DNA of 64,000 nt from Polynucleobacter corsicus (GCF_018688255.1 NZ_CP061314.1:1488001-1552000), one strand, 5' to 3'; shown: positions 49,944-59,720, counted from the stretch's first letter. Notes: generated by a model from the sequence alone, not told the origin. Translations and numbers: made by a program.

Positions 49944-50963
49944 CTAGAGAGGGCTTGCCAAAAAATCTGCATTGGCTGATAGCCAGGCAATATAACGACT
50001 GACACCCTGCTCTACATTGAGGAAGGGCTCTGAGTAGCCAGCAGCACGCAGCTTAGTTAAATCTGCTTGCGTGAAGCACTGGTACTTACCTTTAAGCGCA
50101 TCTGGGAATGGGATGTACTCAATCGCTTTTTCTTTAACCAACTCTTCTAGGCTCGCAGGATTGGCATTATCAATTTTACGCATGGCATTGGCTACCGCAT
50201 GAGCCACATCATTAAATGGTTGCGCGCGGCCACTACCAAGATTGAAGATCCCGCTAATTTCTGGATGATCCAAGAAGTGCAAATTCACTTTCACTACGTC
50301 TTCTACTGATACAAAGTCGCGGCTTTGTTCCCCTGCGCCATAGCCTCCATACTCACCAAACAGCTTAACTTTGCCGTTGGCTTTGTACTGGTGATACTGG
50401 TGGAATGCCACTGAAGCCATACGACCTTTGTGTGATTCACGTGGTCCATAGACATTGAAGTAGCGGAAACCAACCACTTGTGCAGTGTTGGCTTTTTCAG
50501 CAAAGCGCTTGCGCATCACTTGATCGAATAGGAACTTGGAGTAGCCATAGATGTTCAACGGCTTCTCATGCTCACGACTCTCTACAAACACATCAGAACC
50601 ACCATAGGTTGCTGCTGAAGAGGCATAGAGTAATTGCACTTTTTGCTCTGTGCAGATATCGAGTAAATCCATGGTGTAACGGAAATTATTTGCCATCATG
50701 AAGATGCCATCCGTCTCCATCGTATCGGAGCAAGCGCCTTCATGAAAGACTGCTCTCACCTTACCAAAGCGACCACTTCTAAATGCTTCCAGAAACTCGT
50801 CTTTATCGAGGTAATCAATGATGTCTAGATCTGCTAGATTGCGATATTTATCGGCCGGGCGTAAATCATCGACCGCAATAATATTTTTCTCGCCACGGGC
50901 ATTGAGCGCCTGAACAATATTGGCACCAATAAACCCAGCTGCGCCGGTCACGATAATCGTCAT
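49944..50963 (-). CDS. rfaD: ADP-L-glycero-D-manno-heptose 6-epimerase
   Basis: A 339-residue short-chain-dehydrogenase-type epimerase (also called hldD). The NAD(P) motif is TGAAGFIGANIV, the catalytic Tyr-Lys in IYGYSKFLFD, and GFRYFNVYGPRESHKG follows. It makes the final heptose donor for LPS inner core. Its ATG overlaps the rfaE1 stop by four bases, coupling the two heptose genes. Confidence 0.97.
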   Translation of the reverse strand: MTIIVTGAAGFIGANIVQALNARGEKNIIAVDDLRPADKYRNLADLDIIDYLDKDEFLEAFRSGRFGKVRAVFHEGACSDTMETDGIFMMANNFRYTMDLLDICTEQKVQLLYASSAATYGGSDVFVESREHEKPLNIYGYSKFLFDQVMRKRFAEKANTAQVVGFRYFNVYGPRESHKGRMASVAFHQYHQYKANGKVKLFGEYGGYGAGEQSRDFVSVEDVVKVNLHFLDHPEISGIFNLGSGRAQPFNDVAHAVANAMRKIDNANPASLEELVKEKAIEYIPFPDALKGKYQCFTQADLTKLRAAGYSEPFLNVEQGVSRYIAWLSANADFLASPL

Positions 50964-51889
50964 TGTAATTCCTCAGAAGTAACAGTGGCAGTACCCAACT
51001 TACCAACCACAATACCACCAGCTCGATTAGCCAAAGCCATCGCTCTTTCTAGTGGCCAGCCAGCTGCTAATGCGACTGCTAGTGTACCGATAACGGTATC
51101 GCCCGCACCTGATACATCAAACACTTCGCGTGCCTGCGCTTTCACATGACTCACACCAGCATCGGTAAACAAACTCATACCCTCTTCGGAGCGAGTGAGA
51201 AGAAGCGCCTCGAGGTTTAATGACTTTCTGAGATCTTGGGCTCTCTTGGTGAGATCCTCTTCACTAGTCCATTGGCCAACTACTTGACGCAATTCACTAC
51301 GATTTGGAGTGAGTACAGTAGCGCCACGATATTTAGCGTAGTCGTCACCCTTAGGGTCAACCAAAATTGTCTTCTTCTGAGCACGAGCCTGCTCAATCAT
51401 CAAAGTTACTTGACCTAATGCACCCTTGCCGTAGTCAGACAAAATCACGACATCAGCATCACCAACCAGCTTCTCATAGCGCTCGAGTTTGTGAGCCAAA
51501 GCTGCCTCACTTGGAGCCTCTTCGAAATCCAAACGAATCAGTTGCTGCTGTCTTGCAATGACGCGCAACTTCACAGTGGTCGGCACTTTGCTATCAATCT
51601 CTAATTGGCTATTCACACCACTGGATTTTAGGAGATCTGTAACGCGTCTCCCTGCCTCATCATCACCAATCACACCCAAAATCGTGGTCACAGCACCAAG
51701 AGCGGCTACGTTACGAGCTACGTTAGCAGCGCCACCTAAGCGCTCATCGATCTTGCCTACCTGAACAACTGGTACTGGCGCCTCAGGAGAGATCCGATTC
51801 GTATCACCAAACCAGTAGCGATCAAGCATGACATCACCCACTACCAATAAGCGGGCTTTAGAAAATTGTTCTCGGTTAGCTTTTTCCAC
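50960..51889 (-). CDS. rfaE1: D-glycero-beta-D-manno-heptose-7-phosphate kinase
   Basis: A 309-residue PfkB-type sugar kinase with GGAANVARNVAALG near the N-terminus and the C-terminal DVSGAGDTVIGTLAVAL signature. It corresponds only to the kinase half of E. coli HldE; the cytidylyltransferase half must be encoded elsewhere, as usual in betaproteobacteria. The start is GTG at 51887-51889, as no in-frame ATG precedes the upstream stop at 51911. It leads into rfaD. Confidence 0.95.
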   Translation of the reverse strand: MEKANREQFSKARLLVVGDVMLDRYWFGDTNRISPEAPVPVVQVGKIDERLGGAANVARNVAALGAVTTILGVIGDDEAGRRVTDLLKSSGVNSQLEIDSKVPTTVKLRVIARQQQLIRLDFEEAPSEAALAHKLERYEKLVGDADVVILSDYGKGALGQVTLMIEQARAQKKTILVDPKGDDYAKYRGATVLTPNRSELRQVVGQWTSEEDLTKRAQDLRKSLNLEALLLTRSEEGMSLFTDAGVSHVKAQAREVFDVSGAGDTVIGTLAVALAAGWPLERAMALANRAGGIVVGKLGTATVTSEELQ

Positions 51890-51939
51890 GATGTAACTAA
51901 TCTCTCTAATCTATCTAATGGATTCTTTTGTACTGCTAG

Positions 51940-53304
51940 TTAATTATGACGACCAATACCCTGATACTCAAAGCCTAATTCTTGCATAGCTTGGGGCTCG
52001 TACAGGTTACGTCCGTCAAAGATGATGGGGTTCTTCAGATTGGCTTTGAGAAGGTCAAAATCAGGGCTACGGAAGGCTTTCCACTCGGTCACGATTACCA
52101 AGGCATCTGCGCCTTGGGTTGCTGCCATGGGGTCATCCACCAAAGTCACTTGTTTGAGACCATCTGGATTACCTTTGAAGTCCACCTCTAGACAATGTTT
52201 AGTTTCCGGCATCGCTACTGGGTCATGGGCCACCACTTGGGCGCCCCGCTTAACCAGCTCCTGGATGATGACCCGACTAGGTGCCTCGCGCATATCGTCA
52301 GTATTCGGTTTAAATGCCAAGCCCCACATAGCAAACTTCTTGCCAGCTAAATTCTTACCAAAGCGTTTTTCAATCTTCTCTACGAGGATGTACTTTTGAG
52401 CTTCGTTCACCGCTTCGACAGCATCTAAGATCTTCAGATCACGTCCATGCTCAATAGCAGTTTTAGATAGAGCTGAAACATCCTTCGGAAAGCAAGAGCC
52501 GCCATAGCCAGTACCGGAGTATAAAAAGCCATAACCAATGCGAGAGTCTGAACCAATACCTTGGCGTACTGCTTCAATATCAGCGCCGACTAAGTCAGCC
52601 AGATTGGCTAACTCGTTCATAAAAGAGATGCGGGTTGCTAACATGGCATTGGCTGCGTATTTGGTGAGCTCAGCACTCTTCACATCCATGTAATAGGTAC
52701 GCTCGTGATGGCGATTAAATGGGGCGTAGAGTTTGCGCATTTGCTCTTTAGCGCGCAGACCTGCTGGAGTATTTTGTGTGCCGATCACAATGCGATCTGG
52801 CCGCATAAAGTCCTCCACTGCCGCACCTTCTTTGAGGAACTCCGGGTTGGAAACTACTGAACAAAGCTCTGGTGAGAGACCTCTTTTATTGAGCTCTTCG
52901 GTAATCGCTGCGGAAACCTTATCTGCCGTACCTACTGGCACAGTAGATTTATCGACGATCACCTTAGGACTTGTCATATGAAGTCCAATGTTGCGGGCAG
53001 CTGCTACAACGTATTGCAAATCAGCTGAACCATCTTCATCGGGAGGGGTACCTACCGCAATAAATTGAATGTCGCCGTGATCGACAGAGGCTGCAATATC
53101 AGTAGAGAACTGCAGGCGACCAGCAGCGCGATTGCGCTCAATCATCTCTTTTAAACCTGGCTCATAAATCGGTACGCCACCAGAATTAAGAATCTCAATC
53201 TTCTTGGAATCTACGTCTACACAAAAGACATTATTGCCCTGCTCAGCTAAGCAAGCGCCGGTAACAAGACCTACGTAACCGCTGCCGATGATGGTGACTT
53301 TCAA
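51940..53304 (-). CDS. ugd: UDP-glucose 6-dehydrogenase
   Basis: A 454-residue enzyme that oxidises UDP-glucose to UDP-glucuronate for polysaccharides and lipid A modification. The N-terminal KVTIIGSGYVGLVTGACLAE (in part) is the NAD fold, and the catalytic Cys is in GTGYGGSCFPKDVSAL. The start is TTG at 53302-53304, supported by a GGAG ribosome site five bases upstream. Neighbours rfaE1, rfaD and lapB all concern LPS. Confidence 0.96.
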   Translation of the reverse strand: MKVTIIGSGYVGLVTGACLAEQGNNVFCVDVDSKKIEILNSGGVPIYEPGLKEMIERNRAAGRLQFSTDIAASVDHGDIQFIAVGTPPDEDGSADLQYVVAAARNIGLHMTSPKVIVDKSTVPVGTADKVSAAITEELNKRGLSPELCSVVSNPEFLKEGAAVEDFMRPDRIVIGTQNTPAGLRAKEQMRKLYAPFNRHHERTYYMDVKSAELTKYAANAMLATRISFMNELANLADLVGADIEAVRQGIGSDSRIGYGFLYSGTGYGGSCFPKDVSALSKTAIEHGRDLKILDAVEAVNEAQKYILVEKIEKRFGKNLAGKKFAMWGLAFKPNTDDMREAPSRVIIQELVKRGAQVVAHDPVAMPETKHCLEVDFKGNPDGLKQVTLVDDPMAATQGADALVIVTEWKAFRSPDFDLLKANLKNPIIFDGRNLYEPQAMQELGFEYQGIGRHN

Positions 53305-53350
53305 GATATCTCCAAGTAATTCAGTATTAGATTAGTAATTGCAGCTCAGC

Positions 53351-54562
53351 TTACATTGAGGGGCCGCTGGGAACAGCGCCCTCACTGCGTCTTGGGGAGT
53401 ATGCCTCCCAATGATTACAACCCGGACACTGCCAGTAAAAACGTCTTGCACGGAAACCACAGTTACCACAGGTATAGCGAGCCAAACTGGTTGTACGCTG
53501 CTTCAATAAACTCAATGTTGCCTGTAAATCAGACACTCGCTCTGGTGTACCGTTACTTTCAGCCAAAACCAAGCGAGTCTCTGCTAATTTCGAGAGTGCA
53601 CTCAAACTGGGTGAATGCTGCATTACCTCAACTAGCATCACCTCAGCAGCTTGAGCCCCACGAATTTGGGTCATATGCTTTTGCACAATGTCCAGTAACT
53701 CACCAGAGGCTTGGGTTTTAAGCAGCTCACACAGCGCACTCAAGCCTGAATCTGCTTTATCAAGCGATGTGTGCGCAGCCATCCAGCGATCTGCAAGCAA
53801 ATGCATATAAGCAGGATGAGTCTTTGCAATTAAAGCCCATACCTCGATTGCCTGAGCTGGGCGGTCCATAGCTATCAAATAATCACCCTGCAGAATGAGT
53901 GCACGGGCGTGATGCGGAACCGCTTGTAATGCCAACTGAACAGACTGCTCCACCGCTGGTAAATCTTTGCGACGCAATGCTTCTTGACCAAGCTCACAAT
54001 GAAACTGTGCAATCTCGGTGTGATGTGACTTTCCTTGCAGGGCCTCGAGCTCGCTTGCAGCAATGATGGCTTTTTTCCAGTCTCGCTCAATTTGATACAT
54101 CTCGAGCAGGCTCTCTTTTGCGGGCGCCGCAAACTTGCCTTGGCCCACGCGATTTAATGATGCTTCGGCGCGGTCTAATAGACCAGCACGTAGAAAATCA
54201 CGACCTAGTTCATAGGCGGCATGATCTCGATCACGTGGCTTTAAGTCATCTCGATTGGCCAGGTGCTGGTGAATTCGAATCGCCCGCTCAGTTTCGCCAC
54301 GGCGACGGAATAAATTACCTAAAGCAAAGTGAAGATCGATTGTTTCAGGATCAAGCTGAGCGATCTTGACTAAGGTTTCAATTGCCTGATCAGGCTGCTC
54401 ATTTAACAAGAGACTCAAGCCTTTAAAGGTTGAACGCTGCTGACGCATGCGCTCACGCTCATCCATACGATTTTCAAGGCGCAGATCCCAGCGACTAGCC
54501 AACCAACCAATGCCAAACATGACTGGTATTAATAACAGCCAGGAGGTTGCGATCTGAATCAT
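53351..54562 (-). CDS. lapB: Lipopolysaccharide assembly protein B (LapB/YciM)
   Basis: A 403-residue inner-membrane protein with one N-terminal helix (TSWLLLIPVMFGIGWLAS), a long array of tetratricopeptide repeats and a C-terminal rubredoxin-like zinc site (CGNCGFRARRFYWQCPGC). LapB tunes LPS synthesis by delivering LpxC to FtsH. In E. coli lapA precedes it; here the 60 bases before it hold only a terminator, so lapA is absent from this place. Confidence 0.95.
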   Translation of the reverse strand: MIQIATSWLLLIPVMFGIGWLASRWDLRLENRMDERERMRQQRSTFKGLSLLLNEQPDQAIETLVKIAQLDPETIDLHFALGNLFRRRGETERAIRIHQHLANRDDLKPRDRDHAAYELGRDFLRAGLLDRAEASLNRVGQGKFAAPAKESLLEMYQIERDWKKAIIAASELEALQGKSHHTEIAQFHCELGQEALRRKDLPAVEQSVQLALQAVPHHARALILQGDYLIAMDRPAQAIEVWALIAKTHPAYMHLLADRWMAAHTSLDKADSGLSALCELLKTQASGELLDIVQKHMTQIRGAQAAEVMLVEVMQHSPSLSALSKLAETRLVLAESNGTPERVSDLQATLSLLKQRTTSLARYTCGNCGFRARRFYWQCPGCNHWEAYSPRRSEGAVPSGPSM

Positions 54563-54580
54563 GCTGTACAGAATTTAAAT

Positions 54581-54603
54581 AAAAAAATGGTCCGAATGGA
54601 CCA
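54581..54603 (-). terminator. ihfB: Intrinsic terminator after ihfB
   Basis: TGGTCC (54588-54593) pairs with GGACCA (54598-54603); on the minus strand it is followed by seven T. It lies between ihfB and lapB and ends 18 bases before the lapB start. Confidence 0.78.
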
Positions 54604-54622
54604 CTGGATATGCGCTATGGGA

Positions 54623-54967
54623 CTAGGCACCAGAACCCTCTTTAGGGCTCACCTGCTTCAGAGGCTTGTAATCAACACGCTCACGTAATTCTTTACCTGG
54701 CTTGAAATGGGGCACCCGTTTTTCTGGGATCAATACCTTCTCACCAGATTTTGGGTTACGACCAGTGCGCGCAGGACGGTGATGCAAAACAAAGCTACCC
54801 ACACCGCGTAACTCAATTCGCTTGCCTTCGGCCAAAGCGTGAGTCATGGTGTCTAGCAATGTTTTTACTGCCAACTCCACATCTCTTGGTAGTAGCTGGG
54901 GAAACTGTTCCGCCAAGCTCTCCACGAGTTCGGAGCGAGTAATTGCTTGTTGCTCTTGATCTGACAT
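54623..54967 (-). CDS. ihfB: Integration host factor beta subunit
   Basis: A 114-residue HU/IHF-family DNA-bending protein. ITRSELVESLAEQFPQL at the start, RIELRGVGSFVLHHRPARTGRNPKSG in the beta arm (cited in part) and the PGKELRERV C-terminus are diagnostic of IHF beta; the rpsA neighbour agrees with E. coli. A short acidic/lysine tail is extra. ATG 54965-54967 was chosen; TTG 54976 is inside the T-run of the rpsA terminator. No ribosome site is visible. Confidence 0.95.
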   Translation of the reverse strand: MSDQEQQAITRSELVESLAEQFPQLLPRDVELAVKTLLDTMTHALAEGKRIELRGVGSFVLHHRPARTGRNPKSGEKVLIPEKRVPHFKPGKELRERVDYKPLKQVSPKEGSGA

Positions 54968-54977
54968 ATCTATCAAT

Positions 54978-55010
54978 AAAAAAACCGCCGCTCCCCAGTG
55001 GAAAGCGGCG
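54978..55010 (-). terminator. rpsA: Intrinsic terminator after rpsA
   Basis: CGCCGCT (55010-55004 on the minus strand) and AGCGGCG (54992-54986) pair, followed by G and seven T. It is one of the strongest in the window, nine bases after the rpsA stop and only ten bases before the ihfB ATG. Confidence 0.88.
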
Positions 55011-55018
55011 ATATTGAT

Positions 55019-56692
55019 TTAGCCTTGATTGTCCATTTTTGCTTTTAACAAAGCGCCCAAATTGGTTGTACCGGACTGCGCATCACCTTGGAGCTTGCTC
55101 ATAGCATCTTGTTGGTCAGAGCTGTCTTTAGCTTTGATTGAAAGATTGATTACTCGTGACTTACGATCAATATTAATGATCATTGCAGTTACGCTATCGC
55201 CTTCTTTCAATACATTGCGTGCATCTTCAACGCGATCTGTTGAGATCTCAGAAGCACGTAAGTAAGCTTCAACTTCATCAGCCAAGTGAATAGTTGCACC
55301 CTTAGCATCAACAGCTTTCACAGTACCAGTTACAAGGCTACCCTTGTCGCTTACGGATGTGTAGTTATTGAATGGGTCACCAGACAATTGCTTGATGCCG
55401 AGAGAGATGCGCTCTTTCTCAACATCAATGGCCAATACAGTTGCTTCAACTTCATCGCCTTTTTTGTATTTCTTAACAGCTTCTTCGCCAGGCTCATTCC
55501 AAGAAATGTCTGAGAGGTGAACCAAACCGTCGATACCGCCAGGCAAGCCAATGAACACACCAAAGTCAGTAATAGACTTGATTGCGCCAGTCAACTTGTC
55601 GCCTTTTTGTTGGCCACGTGAGAACTCTTCCCATGGATTTGCTTTGCACTGCTTGATGCCCAAGCTGATACGACGCTTGTCTTCATCAATATCCAGAACC
55701 ATGACTTCAACTTCAGTTCCTAATGCAGTAGCTTTGCTTGGAGCAACGTTCTTGTTAGTCCAGTCCATTTCAGAAACGTGTACCAAACCTTCGATACCAG
55801 ATTCGATTTCTACGAACGCGCCGTAATCAGTCAGGTTGGTTACCTTGCCGAATAAACGGGTGTTTGGTGGGTAACGACGAGCGATACCAACCCATGGATC
55901 ATCACCAAGTTGTTTCACGCCGAGTGAAACGCGGTTCTTTTCTTGATCGAACTTCAAAATCTTTGCGGTAACTTCTTGACCAACAGTCAACATCTCGCTT
56001 GGGTGACGCACACGACGCCATGCCAAATCGGTAATGTGCAACAGGCCGTCGATACCACCGAGGTCCACGAACGCGCCGTAGTCAGTAATATTCTTAACGA
56101 TACCTTGAACAACACTACCTTCTTTGAGGTTAGACATCAACTTCGCGCGCTCTTCACCTTGGCTAGCTTCAACAACCGCACGACGTGACAACACTACGTT
56201 GTTACGCTTACGGTCAAGCTTGATAACCTTGAACTCCATCGTCTTACCTTCGTAAGGGCTGGTGTCTTTAATTGGGCGTGTATCAACGAGTGATCCAGGC
56301 AAGAATGCGCGGATACCGTTAACCATGACTGTCAAGCCGCCTTTAACCTTACCGGTAACAGTACCAGTAACGATTTCAGCTTGCTCAAGCGCTTTTTCCA
56401 AATTCATCCATGATGCCAAGCGTTTCGCTTTATCACGGGAAAGGATAGTATCGCCATAGCCGTTCTCTAGAGCGTCAATAGCAACAGAAACGAAATCGCC
56501 AGGAGCTACTTCAATCTCGCCAGCGTCGTTATGGAATTCTTCAACAGGAATAAACGCTTCGGATTTCAATCCAGCGTTAACAACGACGAAGTTATGGTCG
56601 ATGCGAAGTACTTCAGCCGAAATAACTTGGCCGGTCTTCATATTCGATCGGGTTAATGATTCTTCAAATAGTTCTGCAAATGATTCAGACAT
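55019..56692 (-). CDS. rpsA: 30S ribosomal protein S1
   Basis: A 557-residue protein with six S1 RNA-binding repeats, each marked by a phrase such as VKNITDYGAFVDLGGIDGLLH or VTNLTDYGAFVEIESGIEGL, the same length as E. coli S1. S1 recruits mRNAs with weak ribosome sites, which are common here. A strong terminator follows. The 143-base gap to cmk is A/T-mixed and may hold the promoter or S1 leader, but I see no clear consensus. Confidence 0.98.
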   Translation of the reverse strand: MSESFAELFEESLTRSNMKTGQVISAEVLRIDHNFVVVNAGLKSEAFIPVEEFHNDAGEIEVAPGDFVSVAIDALENGYGDTILSRDKAKRLASWMNLEKALEQAEIVTGTVTGKVKGGLTVMVNGIRAFLPGSLVDTRPIKDTSPYEGKTMEFKVIKLDRKRNNVVLSRRAVVEASQGEERAKLMSNLKEGSVVQGIVKNITDYGAFVDLGGIDGLLHITDLAWRRVRHPSEMLTVGQEVTAKILKFDQEKNRVSLGVKQLGDDPWVGIARRYPPNTRLFGKVTNLTDYGAFVEIESGIEGLVHVSEMDWTNKNVAPSKATALGTEVEVMVLDIDEDKRRISLGIKQCKANPWEEFSRGQQKGDKLTGAIKSITDFGVFIGLPGGIDGLVHLSDISWNEPGEEAVKKYKKGDEVEATVLAIDVEKERISLGIKQLSGDPFNNYTSVSDKGSLVTGTVKAVDAKGATIHLADEVEAYLRASEISTDRVEDARNVLKEGDSVTAMIINIDRKSRVINLSIKAKDSSDQQDAMSKLQGDAQSGTTNLGALLKAKMDNQG

Positions 56693-56835
56693 TTATATAT
56701 TCACTTTGTGCCGCCAGAAGGCTTGACGGGTTAGGTTAAAAAAGCCCCAAGAAACACGCTAAATTAGATAATCGCGTTGTAGAGTTCCTTAAGACGCCAA
56801 AACAACTTCCACTACTCTTTACTGCCCACCAAAAA

Positions 56836-57498
56836 CTAAGCTGCTTTTGATTGATACCAATCTAAAACCGTCTTAACTGCTTGATCTATCGATAATTCCG
56901 ATGTTTCTAGCACTTTGGCGCCGTCTGCGACCAACAAAGGTGCGGCACCTCGACTGCTGTCTCTGGCATCGCGCTCTTGTAAATCGTGCAACAAGTCGTC
57001 TAGTTTAGCAGAAATTCCCTTAGCTATCAATTGCTTATACCGACGTTCGGCTCTAGCCTCAGCTGTTGCAGTGAGGAAAATCTTCAAAACCGCATCAGGA
57101 AATATCACGCTGGCCATATCGCGACCATCGGCAACTAAGCCTGGGGCAAGCCTAAAACCCTGCTGAACAGCCACTAAGGCCTGCCTAACTTCTGGATGTA
57201 CCGCTATTGCAGAAGCGCGCAACCCAATGCTTTCTGTGCGAATGGCATCAGTCACATCTTCCGAATTGAGCAGAATTTGGCCATTTTTGAACGAAATCAC
57301 CAGTTTTTTGGCCAAAATACCCAGTTCCGGGCCATTTTCAGGATCAATGGATGCTTTTTGACTCCCCAGAGCGACGAGCCGGTAGAGCGCTCCACTATCC
57401 AGATAATGAAAGCCCAGCTTTTCAGCCACCAAGGAGGCAACCGTACCTTTTCCAGAAGCGGTAGGTCCATCAATGGCGATGACTGGAGGCAGATTCAT
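56836..57498 (-). CDS. cmk: Cytidylate kinase
   Basis: A 220-residue CMP/dCMP kinase with the P-loop GPTASGKGT at the N-terminus, YLDSGALYR, and the VADGRDMASVIFP and RDARDSSRGAAPL motifs. ATG 57496-57498 was chosen over a TTG one codon earlier. It lies 12 bases after aroA and precedes rpsA, the same cmk-rpsA-ihfB order as in E. coli. Confidence 0.97.
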   Translation of the reverse strand: MNLPPVIAIDGPTASGKGTVASLVAEKLGFHYLDSGALYRLVALGSQKASIDPENGPELGILAKKLVISFKNGQILLNSEDVTDAIRTESIGLRASAIAVHPEVRQALVAVQQGFRLAPGLVADGRDMASVIFPDAVLKIFLTATAEARAERRYKQLIAKGISAKLDDLLHDLQERDARDSSRGAAPLLVADGAKVLETSELSIDQAVKTVLDWYQSKAA

Positions 57499-57510
57499 CA
57501 AAAAAGACTT

Positions 57511-58839
57511 TTAGGAAACAATCTTTGCAAATTCAGCAAAGTAAGTGGGGAATGTTTTAGCAACGCAATTAGGGTCATTGATCTTGAGCGCATTGGGGCC
57601 AAAAGCAGCCAAAGAGAAACACATAGCCATGCGATGGTCATCATAAGTATCGATGCCCTCTGCAGGAGACTTCCAGTCAGCGGTCGATTGAGGAGCTTGC
57701 ACCACGATATAGTCAGCACCCTCTTCCACGATGGCACCCACCTTTTTTAGCTCTTTGGCCATCGCTGCGATACGATCAGTTTCTTTTACGCGCCAGCTCG
57801 CAATATTATTCAAACGAGTAGGGCCTTCAGCAAACAAAGCTGCAACAGCCAAAGTCATCGCAGCATCCGGAATCTCTGTGCAATCGATTGTGATGCCATT
57901 AAGTTTGCCATTGGCATTCTGAACACCAGCAACTTCAATCCAATCCTCGCCCGATGAAATCTTCGCCCCCATGAGGGCTAGCGCATCAGCAAAAGCCACA
58001 TCACCCTGAATGCTTTGACTACCAACACCTAAAACACGCACTGGTCCATTACCGATTGCACCAAGTGCTAAGAAGTAAGAAGCAGAAGATGCGTCACCCT
58101 CAACCGATAAGACGCCAGGGCTTTGATATACCGCCTCAGACGTCTTAGCAGGAATGACAAATGATTGGGCATCAGGGCAAGCCACTTTGACGCCAAAGCG
58201 CGCCATCAGCTTGAGCGTGATATCAATATAAGGGCGAGAAATCAACTCACCAATGACCTCAATCTTGACGGGCTCTTTTGCTACCAAAGGCAAGGCCATC
58301 AACAAGGCAGTTAGGAATTGGCTAGAGACATCGCCGCGTACCTTCACTACATCTTTAATTTCAATATCAGCAGCAAGAATCTTGATCGGCGGATAACCTT
58401 CTTGCAATTCATAGTCAATCTTTGCGCCTACTTGGCGCAGACCATCTACCAGATCTCGAATTGGTCTCTCATGCATACGAGGCACACCAGATAAATGGTA
58501 ATTACCGCCCTGCATTGCAAGAGCTGCTGTTAGCGGACGAATAGCTGTACCCGCATTACCCATAAAGAGATCTGCATTTTGCACTGGGAACTTGCCGCCA
58601 CAACCTTCGACCACACAGACTTTGTCGACTTGATCAGCTACCGATAAACCTAGCTGTCGGAGAGCATTACGCATCACCTGAGTATCGTCGGCATCTAGTA
58701 AATTTTTGAGAGTTGTTGTGCCTGAAGACAGGGCAGCTAGTAATAAAGCTCGATTAGAAATGCTCTTAGAGCCTGGCAAGACTATCGAGCCCTGTGCTCG
58801 CTGGAATGGTCCAATTTTGATATCCGGCAAGCCACTCAT
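57511..58839 (-). CDS. aroA: 3-phosphoshikimate 1-carboxyvinyltransferase (EPSP synthase)
   Basis: A 442-residue enzyme of the shikimate pathway. The substrate loop LPGSKSISNRALLLAAL, the MGNAGTAIRPL segment and DDHRMAMCFSLAA are typical; NAGTAIRPL matches the ordinary glyphosate-sensitive class (class I). ATG 58837-58839 shares one base with the tyrA stop (TGATG). It precedes cmk. Confidence 0.97.
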   Translation of the reverse strand: MSGLPDIKIGPFQRAQGSIVLPGSKSISNRALLLAALSSGTTTLKNLLDADDTQVMRNALRQLGLSVADQVDKVCVVEGCGGKFPVQNADLFMGNAGTAIRPLTAALAMQGGNYHLSGVPRMHERPIRDLVDGLRQVGAKIDYELQEGYPPIKILAADIEIKDVVKVRGDVSSQFLTALLMALPLVAKEPVKIEVIGELISRPYIDITLKLMARFGVKVACPDAQSFVIPAKTSEAVYQSPGVLSVEGDASSASYFLALGAIGNGPVRVLGVGSQSIQGDVAFADALALMGAKISSGEDWIEVAGVQNANGKLNGITIDCTEIPDAAMTLAVAALFAEGPTRLNNIASWRVKETDRIAAMAKELKKVGAIVEEGADYIVVQAPQSTADWKSPAEGIDTYDDHRMAMCFSLAAFGPNALKINDPNCVAKTFPTYFAEFAKIVS

Positions 58840-59720
58840 CAAAGCCCATCCAAATCTTGGCGTGCTTTGCTAGCCTTGTTGAATAACTTCTCTAAGCCAG
58901 CACCATCATTCTCAGCAATCAATTTACGCATATGGGTCACGATGAGTAAATATTGATCAAGCTCTTTGAGAACTGCGGTGCGATTACCCAAACAAATATC
59001 ACGCCACATCTCTGGACTCGAAGCTGCAATGCGTGTGAAATCTTTAAAGCCTGCGCCCACATGACTGAGCTTTTGATCAGCATCTTCTGAGTTCACAACG
59101 CTGGCCATTAATGCATAAGACAGGAGATGCGGTAAATGAGAGACTGCTGCATAGATCGCATCGTGCTGGACACAAGAAATCTTTTTAACAACAGAGCCAA
59201 CTGACTGCCAAAAGCCTTCGATTAAATCGGTATCTTGCGGAGAGTTTTCTTGCAAGGGGCAAAGAATGGTTTGCTTACCCTCAAATAAATCTGCTTTTGC
59301 AGCGCTAGCGCCATGTTGAGCACCGCCTGCAATCGGATGGGCCGGTACAAACTGGCAAGCTTTTTTACCCAAGACTTCTTTAGCAGCCAGTATCACATCG
59401 CCCTTAGTGCTGCCCGCATCGGTAATCATTGTTCTGGGTTCGAGATGAGGTTCGATGGTTTCAAAGGCTGCACGCATCTGGGCCACTGGCATGCACAACA
59501 CCATCACATCAGCTTGCTTAGCCGCTTCAACTAGGTCGACCACAGCATCTATAGCACCCATCTTGAGGGCTTGATCTAAATTTGCGGCGCTACGGCCGAC
59601 ACCCAAAACCTGATTGACCACGCCCGCTTTTTTTAATGCCAAGCCTAAGGAAGCGCCAATGAGACCAACACCAACAATCGCGACGGTACCGTAATTACTA
59701 GATGGATTAATGATGGCCAT
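58839..59720 (-). CDS. tyrA: Prephenate dehydrogenase
   Basis: A 293-residue NAD(P)-dependent enzyme converting prephenate to 4-hydroxyphenylpyruvate for tyrosine. The Rossmann motif VGVGLIGASLGLALKKAG, the catalytic His in VPAHPIAGGAQHG and SHLPHLLSYAL are present. It has no fused chorismate mutase, which is supplied by pheA. It lies 32 bases after hisC and overlaps aroA by one base. Confidence 0.95.
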   Translation of the reverse strand: MAIINPSSNYGTVAIVGVGLIGASLGLALKKAGVVNQVLGVGRSAANLDQALKMGAIDAVVDLVEAAKQADVMVLCMPVAQMRAAFETIEPHLEPRTMITDAGSTKGDVILAAKEVLGKKACQFVPAHPIAGGAQHGASAAKADLFEGKQTILCPLQENSPQDTDLIEGFWQSVGSVVKKISCVQHDAIYAAVSHLPHLLSYALMASVVNSEDADQKLSHVGAGFKDFTRIAASSPEMWRDICLGNRTAVLKELDQYLLIVTHMRKLIAENDGAGLEKLFNKASKARQDLDGL

